A stretch of DNA of 64,000 nt from Heliobacterium mobile (GCF_009720735.1 NZ_WNKU01000004.1:1-64000), one strand, 5' to 3'. Counted from the stretch's first letter, positions 28,277 to 36,189 are shown. Numbers and translations: made by a program. Notes: generated by a model from the letters alone, not told the origin.

Positions 28277-28430
28277 CGGGGATACCTCCCAGGCCTGTCA
28301 GGCGTAGATTATTCACTTTTCCCTATTCGGGAGTTCATCAGATAGGGAGACACGCTTAGGTTTCTACAGAGAAGCCCAAGTCCTGTAGGCTGTCGTACAA
28401 GTGATCAGGTAAGGAATTGTTTATGATGGT

Positions 28431-29000
28431 CTACAGGCGAAGCAGCTTTTTCGCCGGCAGGTAAATCGCTTGGGCGATGACAGCGTTGAACAGGGTGACC
28501 GGAAGTACGACGCCGACCAAGGCTCCTTGAGCTACCGCCACGGGAAGATTCAAGGCGAATTTGTTGATCAGTACATAGAGGCCGCCGCTGACGAGTGTAC
28601 CGATGACGGTGGCGACGAGCGGTTTGAGGGAGAAGCGGCCTAGGGCCAAGTCGGACAGTGTAGCGACGATAAACGCGCAAGCCATGGCGCCGGCAGGTTC
28701 CGTGATCAGGTTTATGTAGGGAATGGGGGATTTCGAAGAGACCATGCTGACAGCGCCGCCGACGATACCGATAGCCAGGGCTTCACCGAGTTTCGGCCGA
28801 ATCAGGACGATGGCGAGGCAGTACATGGCGATCACAAAGTTCGGGGTGATCCCGAAGATGGCCGGTGAAACCATGCGCAACACGGCGCCGATGGCGATCA
28901 ACATCGCTACGACAGCTAACTGCTTGCTGCGGCCGGCGGTACGATGTCCAGCAGTGAGGGCCTCTTCTTGAAGCAAAATCGGTTGATGATCTTTATTCAT
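28431..29000 (-). CDS. TrpP-like ECF substrate-binding (S) component
   Basis: 189 residues from the ATG at 29000; GGAGGAG stands just upstream, and the ATG at 29018 overlaps it. About five to six hydrophobic helices follow a polar N-terminus. The segment AIGAVLRMVSPAIFGITPNFVIAMYCLAI resembles (in shorter matching pieces such as GAVLRMVSP and TPNF) TrpP/YhaG-type tryptophan transport proteins, and ITEPAGA with the small residues around it recalls the family's later loop. It is the first gene of the ECF operon. A 260-base leader with a GAG-triplet array and an intrinsic terminator precedes it. Tryptophan or a related indole compound is therefore the leading candidate substrate, by inference from both lines. 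Confidence 0.75.
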   Translation of the reverse strand: MNKDHQPILLQEEALTAGHRTAGRSKQLAVVAMLIAIGAVLRMVSPAIFGITPNFVIAMYCLAIVLIRPKLGEALAIGIVGGAVSMVSSKSPIPYINLITEPAGAMACAFIVATLSDLALGRFSLKPLVATVIGTLVSGGLYVLINKFALNLPVAVAQGALVGVVLPVTLFNAVIAQAIYLPAKKLLRL

Positions 29001-29062
29001 GTTCAATTTCTCCTCCATAGGTTTTCTCTGTTCAAAAAATGTATTTGCCCAGCAAAATTAAA

Positions 29063-29088
29063 AAACCAGACCGAAATTGGCCTGGTTT
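29063..29088 (-). terminator. Intrinsic terminator in the leader of the ECF operon (attenuator)
   Basis: On the minus strand AAACCAG-G-CC pairs with GG-T-CTGGTTT (one G-U wobble) and is followed by TTTTAATTTT. It stands between the promoter and the first gene, so it can stop transcription before the operon. Outer bases TTGCCCA and TGGGCAA (29046-29052 and 29092-29098) can extend or compete with the stem. Confidence 0.8.
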
Positions 29089-29140
29089 GAGTGGGCAACA
29101 TAAAATATAGATCCGAAAATCCGAAGAATGCCGGAAACTT

Positions 29141-29211
29141 CTCGGCTCAGCTCAACTCGGCTCAACTCCTCTCTTATGTAGTTTTCACTCATACTCTACT
29201 CTGCTCATCTC
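29141..29211 (-). promoter_or_regulatory. GAG-triplet array, probable TRAP (MtrB) binding site
   Basis: Read on the minus strand, GAG occurs at 29211, 29206, 29201, 29196 and 29190 (first bases), then after 14 bases at 29173, 29168, 29163, 29158, 29153, 29148 and 29143. The seven of the second block are spaced by exactly two bases and those of the first by two or three. This is the form of RNA sites for the 11-subunit tryptophan-sensing TRAP ring, which binds (G/U)AG triplets two to three bases apart. With the terminator downstream it has the layout of a trp-type attenuator. In Bacillus TRAP controls trpP as well as trpEDCFBA. TRAP itself is not in this window. Confidence 0.78.
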
Positions 29212-29214
29212 GAA

Positions 29215-29256
29215 CTGACCTCTGTCAGCCCGTCTCCGCATCCTTCAAGGAGGATG
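29215..29256 (-). promoter_or_regulatory. Two 5' stem-loops at the head of the leader RNA
   Basis: CATCCT-N6-AGGATG (29239-29256) and CTGAC-N4-GTCAG (29215-29228) are inverted repeats close to the predicted transcript start and directly before the GAG array. The trp leader of Bacillus also has a 5' stem-loop that helps TRAP binding, so a similar role is possible. Confidence 0.45.
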
Positions 29257-29265
29257 ATTGCTGTT

Positions 29266-29294
29266 ACTATACCATACTAGTTGAAATGAGACAA
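29266..29294 (-). promoter_or_regulatory. Sigma-A-type promoter of the ECF operon
   Basis: On the minus strand TTGTCT (29294-29289) and TATAGT (29271-29266) are separated by exactly 17 bases. This places the start of transcription near 29259 and gives a leader of about 260 bases that contains the GAG array and terminator. Confidence 0.7.
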
Positions 29295-29376
29295 TGGGTA
29301 TTTTCGCAAGACGATATGGAAGGTGACAAATAATCGTCGACGTTGGGAATGTAAAGCAACGACAGTTCTTCCGTTC

Positions 29377-29694
29377 TCAAATGGATAGCCAGCGAAGTGA
29401 AAACATCACCGCCATGCCCAGCCCCAAAGTGGCGGTCACATTGCGTGTTTTATAAGCGACGAGGGCAGCGACGAGCCCCGCCAAGAGATAGTGATTTTGT
29501 AGAGAAATGTCCAGCCTGCTCTGGGGGAGCAGCAAGGCCGGCACGATGAGGATGGTCAAGACGGATGTAGGTACATATTTGAGCCATTTTTCCATCCAGG
29601 GAGGCATGAAGCGAATCAGCCCCAAAGAACTGATTCGGGTCATGTAGGTGACGGCAGTCATGCCGAGAATGAGCCAGAGAATGTCACTGCGCAC
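29377..29694 (-). CDS. azlD: AzlD-family branched-chain amino acid exporter subunit
   Basis: A 105-residue membrane protein with three to four hydrophobic helices and the AzlD features RSDILWLILGMTAVTYMTRISSLGL (in the opening 25 residues, T-Y-x-T-R is diagnostic) and KYVPTSVLTILIVPALL. It works with AzlC as a two-part exporter of branched-chain amino acids. The gene starts at a GTG 11 bases inside the end of azlC. Confidence 0.9.
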   Translation of the reverse strand: MRSDILWLILGMTAVTYMTRISSLGLIRFMPPWMEKWLKYVPTSVLTILIVPALLLPQSRLDISLQNHYLLAGLVAALVAYKTRNVTATLGLGMAVMFSLRWLSI

Positions 29695-30418
29695 CGCCTT
29701 TTCCCCCTTCCAGATAGGCGCCGACGGCGCTGGCCGCTAAACAGGCGATGATGATGTACCATTTCCCCGGCAACAGGAGCGCTCCTGCAACGGCTAGCAC
29801 GGCGGCGATGGCGCAGACGATTTGTTGGATGCGGTCCTCCATCAAACGGGGGATCAAGAGGACCATGAAGGTGGCCGGCATGGCGAAATCGAGGCCCCAA
29901 GCCAGCGGATCCGGGAAATAGCTGCCCAAATAAGCGCCAACTGCCGTCGATACGGCCCAAGTCGTGTATAAAAGTACGCTGGTACCCAGTTGATAGGCGC
30001 CGCTGTAATGGCCATTGTGGGTCCGGCTGATCGTGATGGCGTAGGATTCGTCCGTAAGAACGAAAGCTAAGAGCGCTTGTAGCGGTTTGGGCAGCTGCGA
30101 CATGTATGGCGCCAGGGAAGCGCCCATCAGCAGATGGCGTAAGTTGACCAGCAGCGTGGTAAAGACGATAACGCTCCAACTGGTAATTCCGGCACCTAAC
30201 ATGGATATGGCCACGAACTGAGAGGCACCGGCGAAGACCATGATCGACATCATGATCGTCTCTAAGGGTGTCAGTCCGGCCGTAAGTCCCATGACCCCGC
30301 AGGTGATGCCGAAGGGGACAATGCCTAATAGGATGGGTGAAGTGTCTCGAAGAGCGATGCGAAAATCCTCCGTTGATGGCGTAGGAATGATTGCGGCTGA
30401 ACTTTTTCCCGCTTCCAT
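29684..30418 (-). CDS. azlC: AzlC-family branched-chain amino acid exporter subunit
   Basis: 244 residues from the ATG at 30418, which has AAGGAGGGG about ten bases upstream; the long upstream extension of the open frame to 30601 crosses the regulatory region and is unlikely to be translated. About six to seven helices and the AzlC start pattern ILLGIVPFGITCGVMG with GASQFVAISMLG and the NLRHLLMGASLAPY segment are seen. It exports branched-chain amino acids with AzlD. A MocR-type regulator is divergently read 126 bases away and probably controls both. Confidence 0.9.
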   Translation of the reverse strand: MEAGKSSAAIIPTPSTEDFRIALRDTSPILLGIVPFGITCGVMGLTAGLTPLETIMMSIMVFAGASQFVAISMLGAGITSWSVIVFTTLLVNLRHLLMGASLAPYMSQLPKPLQALLAFVLTDESYAITISRTHNGHYSGAYQLGTSVLLYTTWAVSTAVGAYLGSYFPDPLAWGLDFAMPATFMVLLIPRLMEDRIQQIVCAIAAVLAVAGALLLPGKWYIIIACLAASAVGAYLEGGKGGAQ

Positions 30419-30484
30419 TAGCGCTGCCCCTCCTTGGAAAATTTCTGATTGGTCCTTATTGTAGAGGGCAGGAAAATCATCGTA

Positions 30485-30523
30485 AATATCCAATTCACTG
30501 ATGAAGCGAGTAAATTGGATATT
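30485..30523. promoter_or_regulatory. Perfect 11-bp inverted repeat between azlC and the MocR regulator
   Basis: AATATCCAATT (30485-30495) and AATTGGATATT (30513-30523) form a perfect inverted repeat with a 17-base spacer. It lies between the divergent starts and is the likely operator of the MocR-family regulator. Confidence 0.65.
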
Positions 30524-30543
30524 AAAAGGAGTAAACGGAGCAA

Positions 30544-32061
30544 ATGGATGCATCCAATTGTTTTGCTGACGTGAAATTGGATCCTTGTTCGAGGAAGCCA
30601 CTGTACCGGCAGATTGCCGATATGGTGATTCAGAAAATTCTCCATCACGTTCTGCCGCCCGGTGCCAAACTGCCGCCGGAGCGAGAACTGGCCGATATTT
30701 TCGATGTGAGTCGCACGACCGCTATCAATGCCTACCGCTGCCTAGAGCAAGAGGGATGGATAAAAACCCGGGTGGGGAGCGGTACCTATGTGGAGCGACA
30801 CGCCGTGGCGAATTCAGGAGCGACCAGCGATATACCCTGGACAGAACTTTTTGCCGCCGCGCCGCCGTCGGCCATGTCCACGATCTTACGCGATTTAGTG
30901 TCGGCACGAATGGACCGGGACAATATCTCGTTGGCTGCCGGTATGGCCGATCCGGCGACGTTTCCCATCGAGAGCATGAAGTCTTTGATGGAACAGCATA
31001 TGGATCAGATGGAAAGGTCCGATTTCGGTCACATCCCGACGGAAGGATACGAACCCCTGCGTCATTCCCTGGTTAAACACCTGGCCGAAAAGGGGATTAA
31101 GGCGACAGCCGATCAGGTGATGACCTTTGCCGGTTCTCAAAACGGGCTCTATCTGCTGGCCCGGGTGATGCTGGAACCGGGAGATTATGTCGTTGTGGAA
31201 GCGCCCACCTTTATCGGTGCGATTCAGGTCTTTCAAGGGGCCGGAGCTCGCATCTTGACGTTGCCCGTTGGTGAAGTCATGTCCCTGCCACTGCTAGAGG
31301 ACTACCTCATTCGCTACCGACCGAAGTTTCTGTATATCAATCCCACCTTCCATAACCCTACCGGCCGGGTCATGACGGAACAGGAACGGGTGGACCTGTT
31401 GGAACTAGCGGCACGCTATCGCCTGGTGATCGTGGAAGACGACGCCTACGGCGAGTTGCATTTTGGAGAAAAGCCGCCCTTATCGATGAAAGCGAGGGAC
31501 GGCTACGGCGGGGTAATCTATCTCAATACCTTTTCGAAGATTCTCTTTCCGGGCCTCCGTATGGGTTATGTAGCGGCTGCACCGACACTGATCAGCCGGC
31601 TCGCTTTGGAAAAGCAGTATATCGATCTGCACACGAGCAATGTGAGCCAGTGGCTGTTGCATCTGTACTTAGAAAGCGACGAACTGCCGAGTCATCTGGT
31701 GAAGGTGCGAAAAGAATATAAACATCGCCGCGACGTGATGGCTAAAGCGTTGCGGCGATATGCAGGGGAGCAGTTGACCTTCCACGTACCTGACGGCGGG
31801 TTTTATCTCTGGTGTCAAATCGAAGGGGACGTCCATTCCCGGGATCTATTGCACGAGGCGATCAAATCGGGCGTTTCTTTCGTCCCCGGTGGTGTCTTTT
31901 ATACGACCCCGGTCGGAGAAAAGGAATTTCGTCTTTGTTTCACGACCCACCCGGAGGAGGTACTTCAAGAGGGGGCGAGACGGCTCGGGGATACGCTTCG
32001 ACGCATGGCTAGTGGAAAACGATCGTCCTTACATAGCTTTTCAGTTCATCCGATTATTTAG
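30544..32061 (+). CDS. MocR-family regulator (GntR helix-turn-helix plus aminotransferase domain)
   Basis: A 505-residue transcription regulator. A GntR winged helix occupies about 15-85 (PLYRQIADMVIQKILHHVLPPGAKLPPERELADIFDVSRTTAINAYRCLEQEGWI, of which LPPERELADIFDVSRTT is the recognition region). A linker leads to a class-I aminotransferase-like domain (about 115-490) with the PLP lysine in NTFSKILFPGLRMGYV, the NPTFHNPTGRVM segment and DDAYGELHF. These proteins use PLP as a sensor and often control amino-acid or vitamin genes. It is divergent from azlCD and probably regulates them through the inverted repeats. GGAG stands before the ATG. Confidence 0.88.
   Translation: MDASNCFADVKLDPCSRKPLYRQIADMVIQKILHHVLPPGAKLPPERELADIFDVSRTTAINAYRCLEQEGWIKTRVGSGTYVERHAVANSGATSDIPWTELFAAAPPSAMSTILRDLVSARMDRDNISLAAGMADPATFPIESMKSLMEQHMDQMERSDFGHIPTEGYEPLRHSLVKHLAEKGIKATADQVMTFAGSQNGLYLLARVMLEPGDYVVVEAPTFIGAIQVFQGAGARILTLPVGEVMSLPLLEDYLIRYRPKFLYINPTFHNPTGRVMTEQERVDLLELAARYRLVIVEDDAYGELHFGEKPPLSMKARDGYGGVIYLNTFSKILFPGLRMGYVAAAPTLISRLALEKQYIDLHTSNVSQWLLHLYLESDELPSHLVKVRKEYKHRRDVMAKALRRYAGEQLTFHVPDGGFYLWCQIEGDVHSRDLLHEAIKSGVSFVPGGVFYTTPVGEKEFRLCFTTHPEEVLQEGARRLGDTLRRMASGKRSSLHSFSVHPII
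30552..30582. promoter_or_regulatory. Second copy of the ATCCAATT/AATTGGAT inverted pair
   Basis: ATCCAATT (30552-30559) and AATTGGAT (30575-30582) repeat the core of the first inverted repeat with a 15-base spacer. The pair lies within the first codons of the regulator gene, about 63 bases from the first, which suits autoregulation by two bound dimers. Confidence 0.55.
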
Positions 32062-32121
32062 AGCCTCAACAGCACACCTGATTCAAAACACCTGATCAGC
32101 GAGTAAGAATTAATGACAAAA

Positions 32122-32167
32122 AATGCCCCTGCACGTAACCGAATTATTCGGAGACTGCAGGGGCATT
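32122..32167. terminator. Bidirectional terminator between the MocR gene and the RuBisCO-like gene
   Basis: AATGCCCCTGCA (32122-32133) pairs exactly with TGCAGGGGCATT (32156-32167), with A-rich sequence before it. It separates the convergent genes; the RuBisCO-like gene ends at 32172. Confidence 0.75.
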
Positions 32168-32171
32168 CCAA

Positions 32172-33296
32172 TTAAACCATCTTTTCAACCATCTCTCGGA
32201 AATAACGGCAGTTCTCAACCAGGTCTGGACCATGGCGGAAGAGGCCGCCGCCGATGAGGAAAGTGACATCTCGTCCGTACACTTGGAGCATGTCCGGGAT
32301 GGCTTCGAGGCTCATCCCGCCGCCAGGGCAGGGGAAGATCGGTTGGATATGTCCCATCGGTGTTTCGGTTCCTTCGGCGATCCGCCGGCATTCCTCCCGG
32401 CTAAAGGAGAAGCGGCCGCCAAAGTTGGGATAAACGACGCCATCGGCTCCGGCGAGGCGAGTGATTTGACCGAAGAGGGCGAAGTGGGAAATGCCGTTTT
32501 CGGCAGAGGTAACATAGCTGCCTTGGAAGGCCGGATGGCTGAAGATGGGCAGCGCTAAGCTGTCATCATCGGCCAGTTCCCGCATGGTGTCCAGGCCAGC
32601 CAAGGCCGGCGAGATCATGAGCCCTTGAGCGCCCACCTCTTTGGCAAAGCGGGCTCGCTGGAACAACTGATTATAGGGAGCCGTCACGTTGGGAACGTAG
32701 ATGGCCTTAAAGCCAGTCTCCTGATTGGCTTTGGCTACCGCTTGGGTACAAAGGCGCACCCGCTCTTCGTAAGGGGCGAAGACCTGGTTCGTCAGGCCGT
32801 GATCATCTTTGATGATGTCGATGCCACCAAGGGCACACTCGTATGCCATTTTAGCCAACTCGGCGGTGGAAAGACCCATCGGTTTCAGCGCCGTAAACAA
32901 GAGTGGACGGTGAGGAACACCGAGCAACTTTCGCAGGCCTTGCCGTCCAAAGCGAGGGCCGCGAAAGGATTTCAGCAGTGATTCGGGAAGGTAAATCTCT
33001 TCGACGACAATACCCGGTTTAATACTGATGTTCCCGAAAATCACGTTAAGCAGCTGCGTCAATTCTCCAGAGGCTGTTTCCACGGCATAACTGATAGTGA
33101 CCCGACAGGAGGCTTGGCTAATAGGCGTTACCGACTCAATACGCCCCACCACATGGTCCCGGATCATGCCGCGAGGCACCAGTTCTTCCGGGAATTCGAC
33201 AGTCTGCTCGAGGCAAATATCGAGTGCCTTTTTGATGGCCTCTTTTTCTGATCCTACCAGGCGGTAAATGACGGAAAAACGTTCTCCAGAAATCAT
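32172..33296 (-). CDS. RuBisCO-like protein (form IV)
   Basis: 374 residues, shorter than true RuBisCO large subunit. The first lysine motif is kept (TALKPMGLS, K138) and the carbamylation lysine is present in IDIIKDDHG (K163, with D165), but the second metal ligand expected to be Glu is His (H166). FSHPAFQGSYV supplies the active-site histidine, and the phosphate-binding glycines are present (GGGLFRHGPD). The loop-6 lysine that grips CO2 in real RuBisCO is missing (YPNFGGRFSF). It therefore should enolise or isomerise a sugar phosphate rather than fix CO2. The pattern resembles the DeepYkr group, which in Rhodospirillum rubrum acts on 5-methylthioribulose 1-phosphate. Its ATG overlaps the stop of the transketolase C gene, with GGAGG in that gene, so it is translated together with it. 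Confidence 0.85.
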   Translation of the reverse strand: MISGERFSVIYRLVGSEKEAIKKALDICLEQTVEFPEELVPRGMIRDHVVGRIESVTPISQASCRVTISYAVETASGELTQLLNVIFGNISIKPGIVVEEIYLPESLLKSFRGPRFGRQGLRKLLGVPHRPLLFTALKPMGLSTAELAKMAYECALGGIDIIKDDHGLTNQVFAPYEERVRLCTQAVAKANQETGFKAIYVPNVTAPYNQLFQRARFAKEVGAQGLMISPALAGLDTMRELADDDSLALPIFSHPAFQGSYVTSAENGISHFALFGQITRLAGADGVVYPNFGGRFSFSREECRRIAEGTETPMGHIQPIFPCPGGGMSLEAIPDMLQVYGRDVTFLIGGGLFRHGPDLVENCRYFREMVEKMV

Positions 33297-34303
33297 TACA
33301 ACGCCTCCGCTTTGGCCAGGCTGTGCACCGGGGCGAGGTAGGTTTGGGCCAGTTCGCTTTCTACGATGCCAAAGCGGTCATCGACGAGGCGCTCCACTTC
33401 AGCGATGAGCGCCATGGCGTCGATGCCGTATTCACGCATCAGATAAGGCTTGCTGGCGCCGTGGACGAAGGTGTCTTTTAGGCCGATGCGGACGAGTTTT
33501 TTGCCTAACCCGGCTTCGGCCATCACCTCGGCGACGATGGTTCCGAGACCACCGATGATGGAGTGGTTTTCCATCGTGATGACACCGTACTTTGCCTTTG
33601 CCGCTGCTTCCAGCACCGAGGGGTCATCGAAGGGTTTTAAGGTCGTCACATGCATATGCTGGATCGAGAGCCCTCGCTTTTGCAGGACCTGCACCGCCCG
33701 CATGGCTTCTTCGGTACAGATGCCTGTCGTGAGCAAGGTGATATCGGTGCCTTCTTGGATGACCCGGGCCTTGCCGAACTGCATTTTGTCGGAAGGGTGG
33801 AACAGACGGGGAATCTCTCCACGGAGCATGCGCACATAGACGGGGCCGTTGACAGCATGGGCCACGTCAAGTACCGATTCCACATCGGTGGCATCACCGC
33901 ATTCAAAGATCGTCATGTTGGGCAGGGCGCGCATGACGGCGATGTCTTCAATCGCCTGATGGGTGGCGCCGCCGGGAGTCATGATGCCTGGCAGAAAGCC
34001 GAACATCCGAACAGGTACGTTCGGGTAGGCCACAGACATAGCGATCTGATCGAAGGCGCGCCGGTAGATAAAGACGGCAAAGGTATGGATGAAGGGAAAA
34101 AAGCCCTCCCGAGCGAGGCCGCCGGCAAAGCTCAGCATGTTCTGTTCAGCGATGCCCATCGAGAGAAACCGGTCGGGGTAGGTATCCCGGAACAGGTCGA
34201 TTTCGGTGGAGCTCGTCAGATCGGCCGAAAGGACGAGCACCTCCGGCTTATCTTTCGCCCACTGGACGAGGTTTTTGGCGTGTACTTTTGACAATATCTC
34301 CAT
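33296..34303 (-). CDS. Transketolase C-terminal subunit (Pyr and C domains)
   Basis: 335 residues from the ATG at 34303, chosen because GAGGAG stands eight bases before it. It carries the pyrimidine-binding domain (MGIAEQNMLSFAGGLAREGFFPFIHTF, with the glutamate that activates the cofactor in GIAEQN) and the C-terminal domain. Together with the N-terminal subunit encoded just upstream it forms a split two-subunit transketolase that uses thiamine diphosphate. The sugar substrate is open. Such split transketolases serve several pathways (aromatic, apiose or modified pentose metabolism). It is in an operon with a RuBisCO-like protein, which suggests a sugar-phosphate salvage route. Confidence 0.9.
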   Translation of the reverse strand: MEILSKVHAKNLVQWAKDKPEVLVLSADLTSSTEIDLFRDTYPDRFLSMGIAEQNMLSFAGGLAREGFFPFIHTFAVFIYRRAFDQIAMSVAYPNVPVRMFGFLPGIMTPGGATHQAIEDIAVMRALPNMTIFECGDATDVESVLDVAHAVNGPVYVRMLRGEIPRLFHPSDKMQFGKARVIQEGTDITLLTTGICTEEAMRAVQVLQKRGLSIQHMHVTTLKPFDDPSVLEAAAKAKYGVITMENHSIIGGLGTIVAEVMAEAGLGKKLVRIGLKDTFVHGASKPYLMREYGIDAMALIAEVERLVDDRFGIVESELAQTYLAPVHSLAKAEAL

Positions 34304-34355
34304 TTCGGTACTCCTCATCGTGTACTTTACAAATCAACTTCACATATCGACGCGA

Positions 34356-35285
34356 TTATCCGCAAAAATCCGCTAAGAAGGCTTGATAGCGGTTTCGTTC
34401 GTCCTCGTTGACAAAACGAACATAATGGAGCTTCGGGATTCGCGATTGGAGAATCGGCATTCCGGCACAGGGATCCGTATCGGCGAGAACGACGAGGGGC
34501 CGGCCGTCCCGCTCCAGTTCGGCCGGTGCTGCCAAAGCGTCAAGGTCGTGTCCGTTGACCTCAATCACCCGTGCCCCGAAAGAGGCTAGCCGTTCAGCCA
34601 GGGGGTCCATATTCATGACGGAACAGATAGGTCCGTCGCATTGTTGCTTATTCACATCGACATAGATGCCCATGTTGTCGAGTTTATGGTGGGACATGGC
34701 TTGCAGGGCTTCCCAGTTTTGGCCCGACTGGAGTTCGCCATCCGACATGAATACCCAAACCCGGCCGGTTTCCCCGCGCAGTTTGCGGGCCATGGCGATG
34801 CCTGCCGCTTGACTTAAGCCTTGCCCGAGGGAACCGGTCATCACTTCCATGCCCGGAGAGTGTTCGGCACCGATCATCTCAACGGTGCTGCCATCTTTGT
34901 TGAACTGGTTCAATCCTTCCGGATCCATGCGGCCCAGTTCGATCAAGGCTGCATAAACGACGAGCGCATACTGGGCCGGTGAAAGGATGAAGCGATCCAA
35001 GTGAGGTGCTTTCGGTCCGTTGAAGATAGCACCAGTAAAACTGTTCGGGTTGTTCGGACCGGGCACGCCCGGAAAGGGCGGTGGAACAAGAGGACGCTCG
35101 ACAGGTCCTACGTTCATCACTTTCAGATATAGTGTGGCGAGCATCTCAGCAGACGAGCAGGCTTGGCTGAGATAGCCGCCGTTGTTTTTGACGGTGTGTT
35201 CCAGCACGCGCCGGCGGATGCCTTGCGCCACCCGGCGGACATCATCGTGCCAGGAAGGGCAGTTCGGTTGCGATTGATTGTCCAT
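34356..35285 (-). CDS. Transketolase N-terminal subunit (thiamine diphosphate-binding)
   Basis: 309 residues from the ATG at 35285 (AAGGAG upstream; an ATG at 35324 lacks one). The thiamine diphosphate motif reads MSDGELQSGQNWEAL...DVNKQQCDG (G-D-G replaced by S-D-G, otherwise normal), and GSLGQGLSQAAGIAMA is the usual glycine-rich segment. A long insert PPFPGVPGPNNPNSFTGAIF with Pro-rich sequence lies near residues 65-85 and is not in typical transketolases. It is the first gene of the tktN-tktC-RuBisCO-like operon, with 53 bases to the next start. Confidence 0.88.
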   Translation of the reverse strand: MDNQSQPNCPSWHDDVRRVAQGIRRRVLEHTVKNNGGYLSQACSSAEMLATLYLKVMNVGPVERPLVPPPFPGVPGPNNPNSFTGAIFNGPKAPHLDRFILSPAQYALVVYAALIELGRMDPEGLNQFNKDGSTVEMIGAEHSPGMEVMTGSLGQGLSQAAGIAMARKLRGETGRVWVFMSDGELQSGQNWEALQAMSHHKLDNMGIYVDVNKQQCDGPICSVMNMDPLAERLASFGARVIEVNGHDLDALAAPAELERDGRPLVVLADTDPCAGMPILQSRIPKLHYVRFVNEDERNRYQAFLADFCG

Positions 35286-35394
35286 AAACGCGATAAACTC
35301 CTTTTTTATGACGAAATCGTACATCGGTTTTCGGTTGGGGCGATTTATCAGGATAAGTGTATCTCATTTTATGGAGACTGTTAAGCGAAAACAA

Positions 35395-35430
35395 GCAAAA
35401 GGGACATCGCCGCAGTGATGTCCCTTTTGC
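35395..35430. terminator. Bidirectional terminator
   Basis: GCAAAAGGGACATC pairs exactly with GATGTCCCTTTTGC across eight bases. It lies just past the 3' end of the minus-strand copper-amine-oxidase-N gene and upstream of the transketolase operon on the same strand. Confidence 0.8.
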
Positions 35431-35439
35431 ATCAACTTA

Positions 35440-36189
35440 TTAGTTTGGTGGATAGACGACGACTCGCTCTACGGTACCGTTCTGATGCTCAAATACTAAC
35501 CAGTAGCTATAACCGGATTGCGGCAAGAACAAGGTGGTGTACTCGACAATATTCTTTTTTGTCGAGGAGTCAAAAGTATCACGCTGGGGAATGCCGTAGC
35601 GTTCTTTGACGGTCGAAATCGGATCGCCGATGCGGATACCGCGCTTCGTCATGCCCTCTGATTTCATAACATAATAGGGGAGTCCGCTGGCCTCTTCCGT
35701 GTATTCGATGTAATTGCCATCGTTCACGTTCACATCATCTAGAGATAATAGATTTTCTGTAGAGACCCAAACGGTCGGTTCATCGAGAAAAGTCGCATCA
35801 TAGTAGACGTTCTTGCCCAGAGATTCTGAAATAAAGCGGAGCGGAACCATCAGGCGTCCCTCCATGAGCTGCGGCGGTGGATCGAGATAGACTGTTTTTC
35901 CATCAATGTCGGCAGTGGAGCTCCCGGCTGTGAGGTAGATGACCCGGTTGCCCGATTGTATGGTCGCTGTAGACGTGTTCGGGTCCCAATCCACATGGGC
36001 ACCTAGACGCTCGCTGACAACCCGGATAGGGACGAGTGCACGGTTGTTGACCAACAACGGTGCTACATCGCTTTGAACATAGGTACCGTCAACGATGAGC
36101 TTGATGGTATTGGCGAAAACAGGCGAGACGAGGAACAGAAGCATCGCAGCGGTCAGCAGCGCAGCCAATGGCAGGGTCCATCTCTTCAT
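35440..36189 (-). CDS. Secreted copper-amine-oxidase-N-domain protein
   Basis: 249 residues from the ATG at 36189, which opens a clean signal peptide (KRWTLPLAALLTAAMLLFLV, ending in VFA); the ATG at 36216 would add nine residues before it. Residues about 30-140 are a copper amine oxidase N-like domain with the repeats VNNRALVPIRVVSERLG and MEGRLMVPLRFISESLG, the same module as in the amidase at 4385. The C-terminal 110 residues are not recognised (SEGMTKRGIRIGDPISTVKERYG resembles a small domain seen with such modules). No catalytic motif is visible, so a wall-bound structural or binding role is likely. It is divergent from the hydrogenase operon. Confidence 0.75.
   Translation of the reverse strand: MKRWTLPLAALLTAAMLLFLVSPVFANTIKLIVDGTYVQSDVAPLLVNNRALVPIRVVSERLGAHVDWDPNTSTATIQSGNRVIYLTAGSSTADIDGKTVYLDPPPQLMEGRLMVPLRFISESLGKNVYYDATFLDEPTVWVSTENLLSLDDVNVNDGNYIEYTEEASGLPYYVMKSEGMTKRGIRIGDPISTVKERYGIPQRDTFDSSTKKNIVEYTTLFLPQSGYSYWLVFEHQNGTVERVVVYPPN

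Noticed and set aside
29063-29211. T-box riboswitch in the ECF leader
   Set aside because: The T-box sequence (TGGNACCGCG type) and a specifier domain are absent; the GAG spacing fits TRAP far better.
30419-30601. Extended azlC start at 30601
   Set aside because: The extension crosses the inverted repeats and the divergent regulator start and has no ribosome binding site; the ATG at 30418 has a strong one.
32172-33296. True CO2-fixing RuBisCO
   Set aside because: The loop-6 lysine is missing and the second metal-ligand Glu is His, so it cannot carboxylate.
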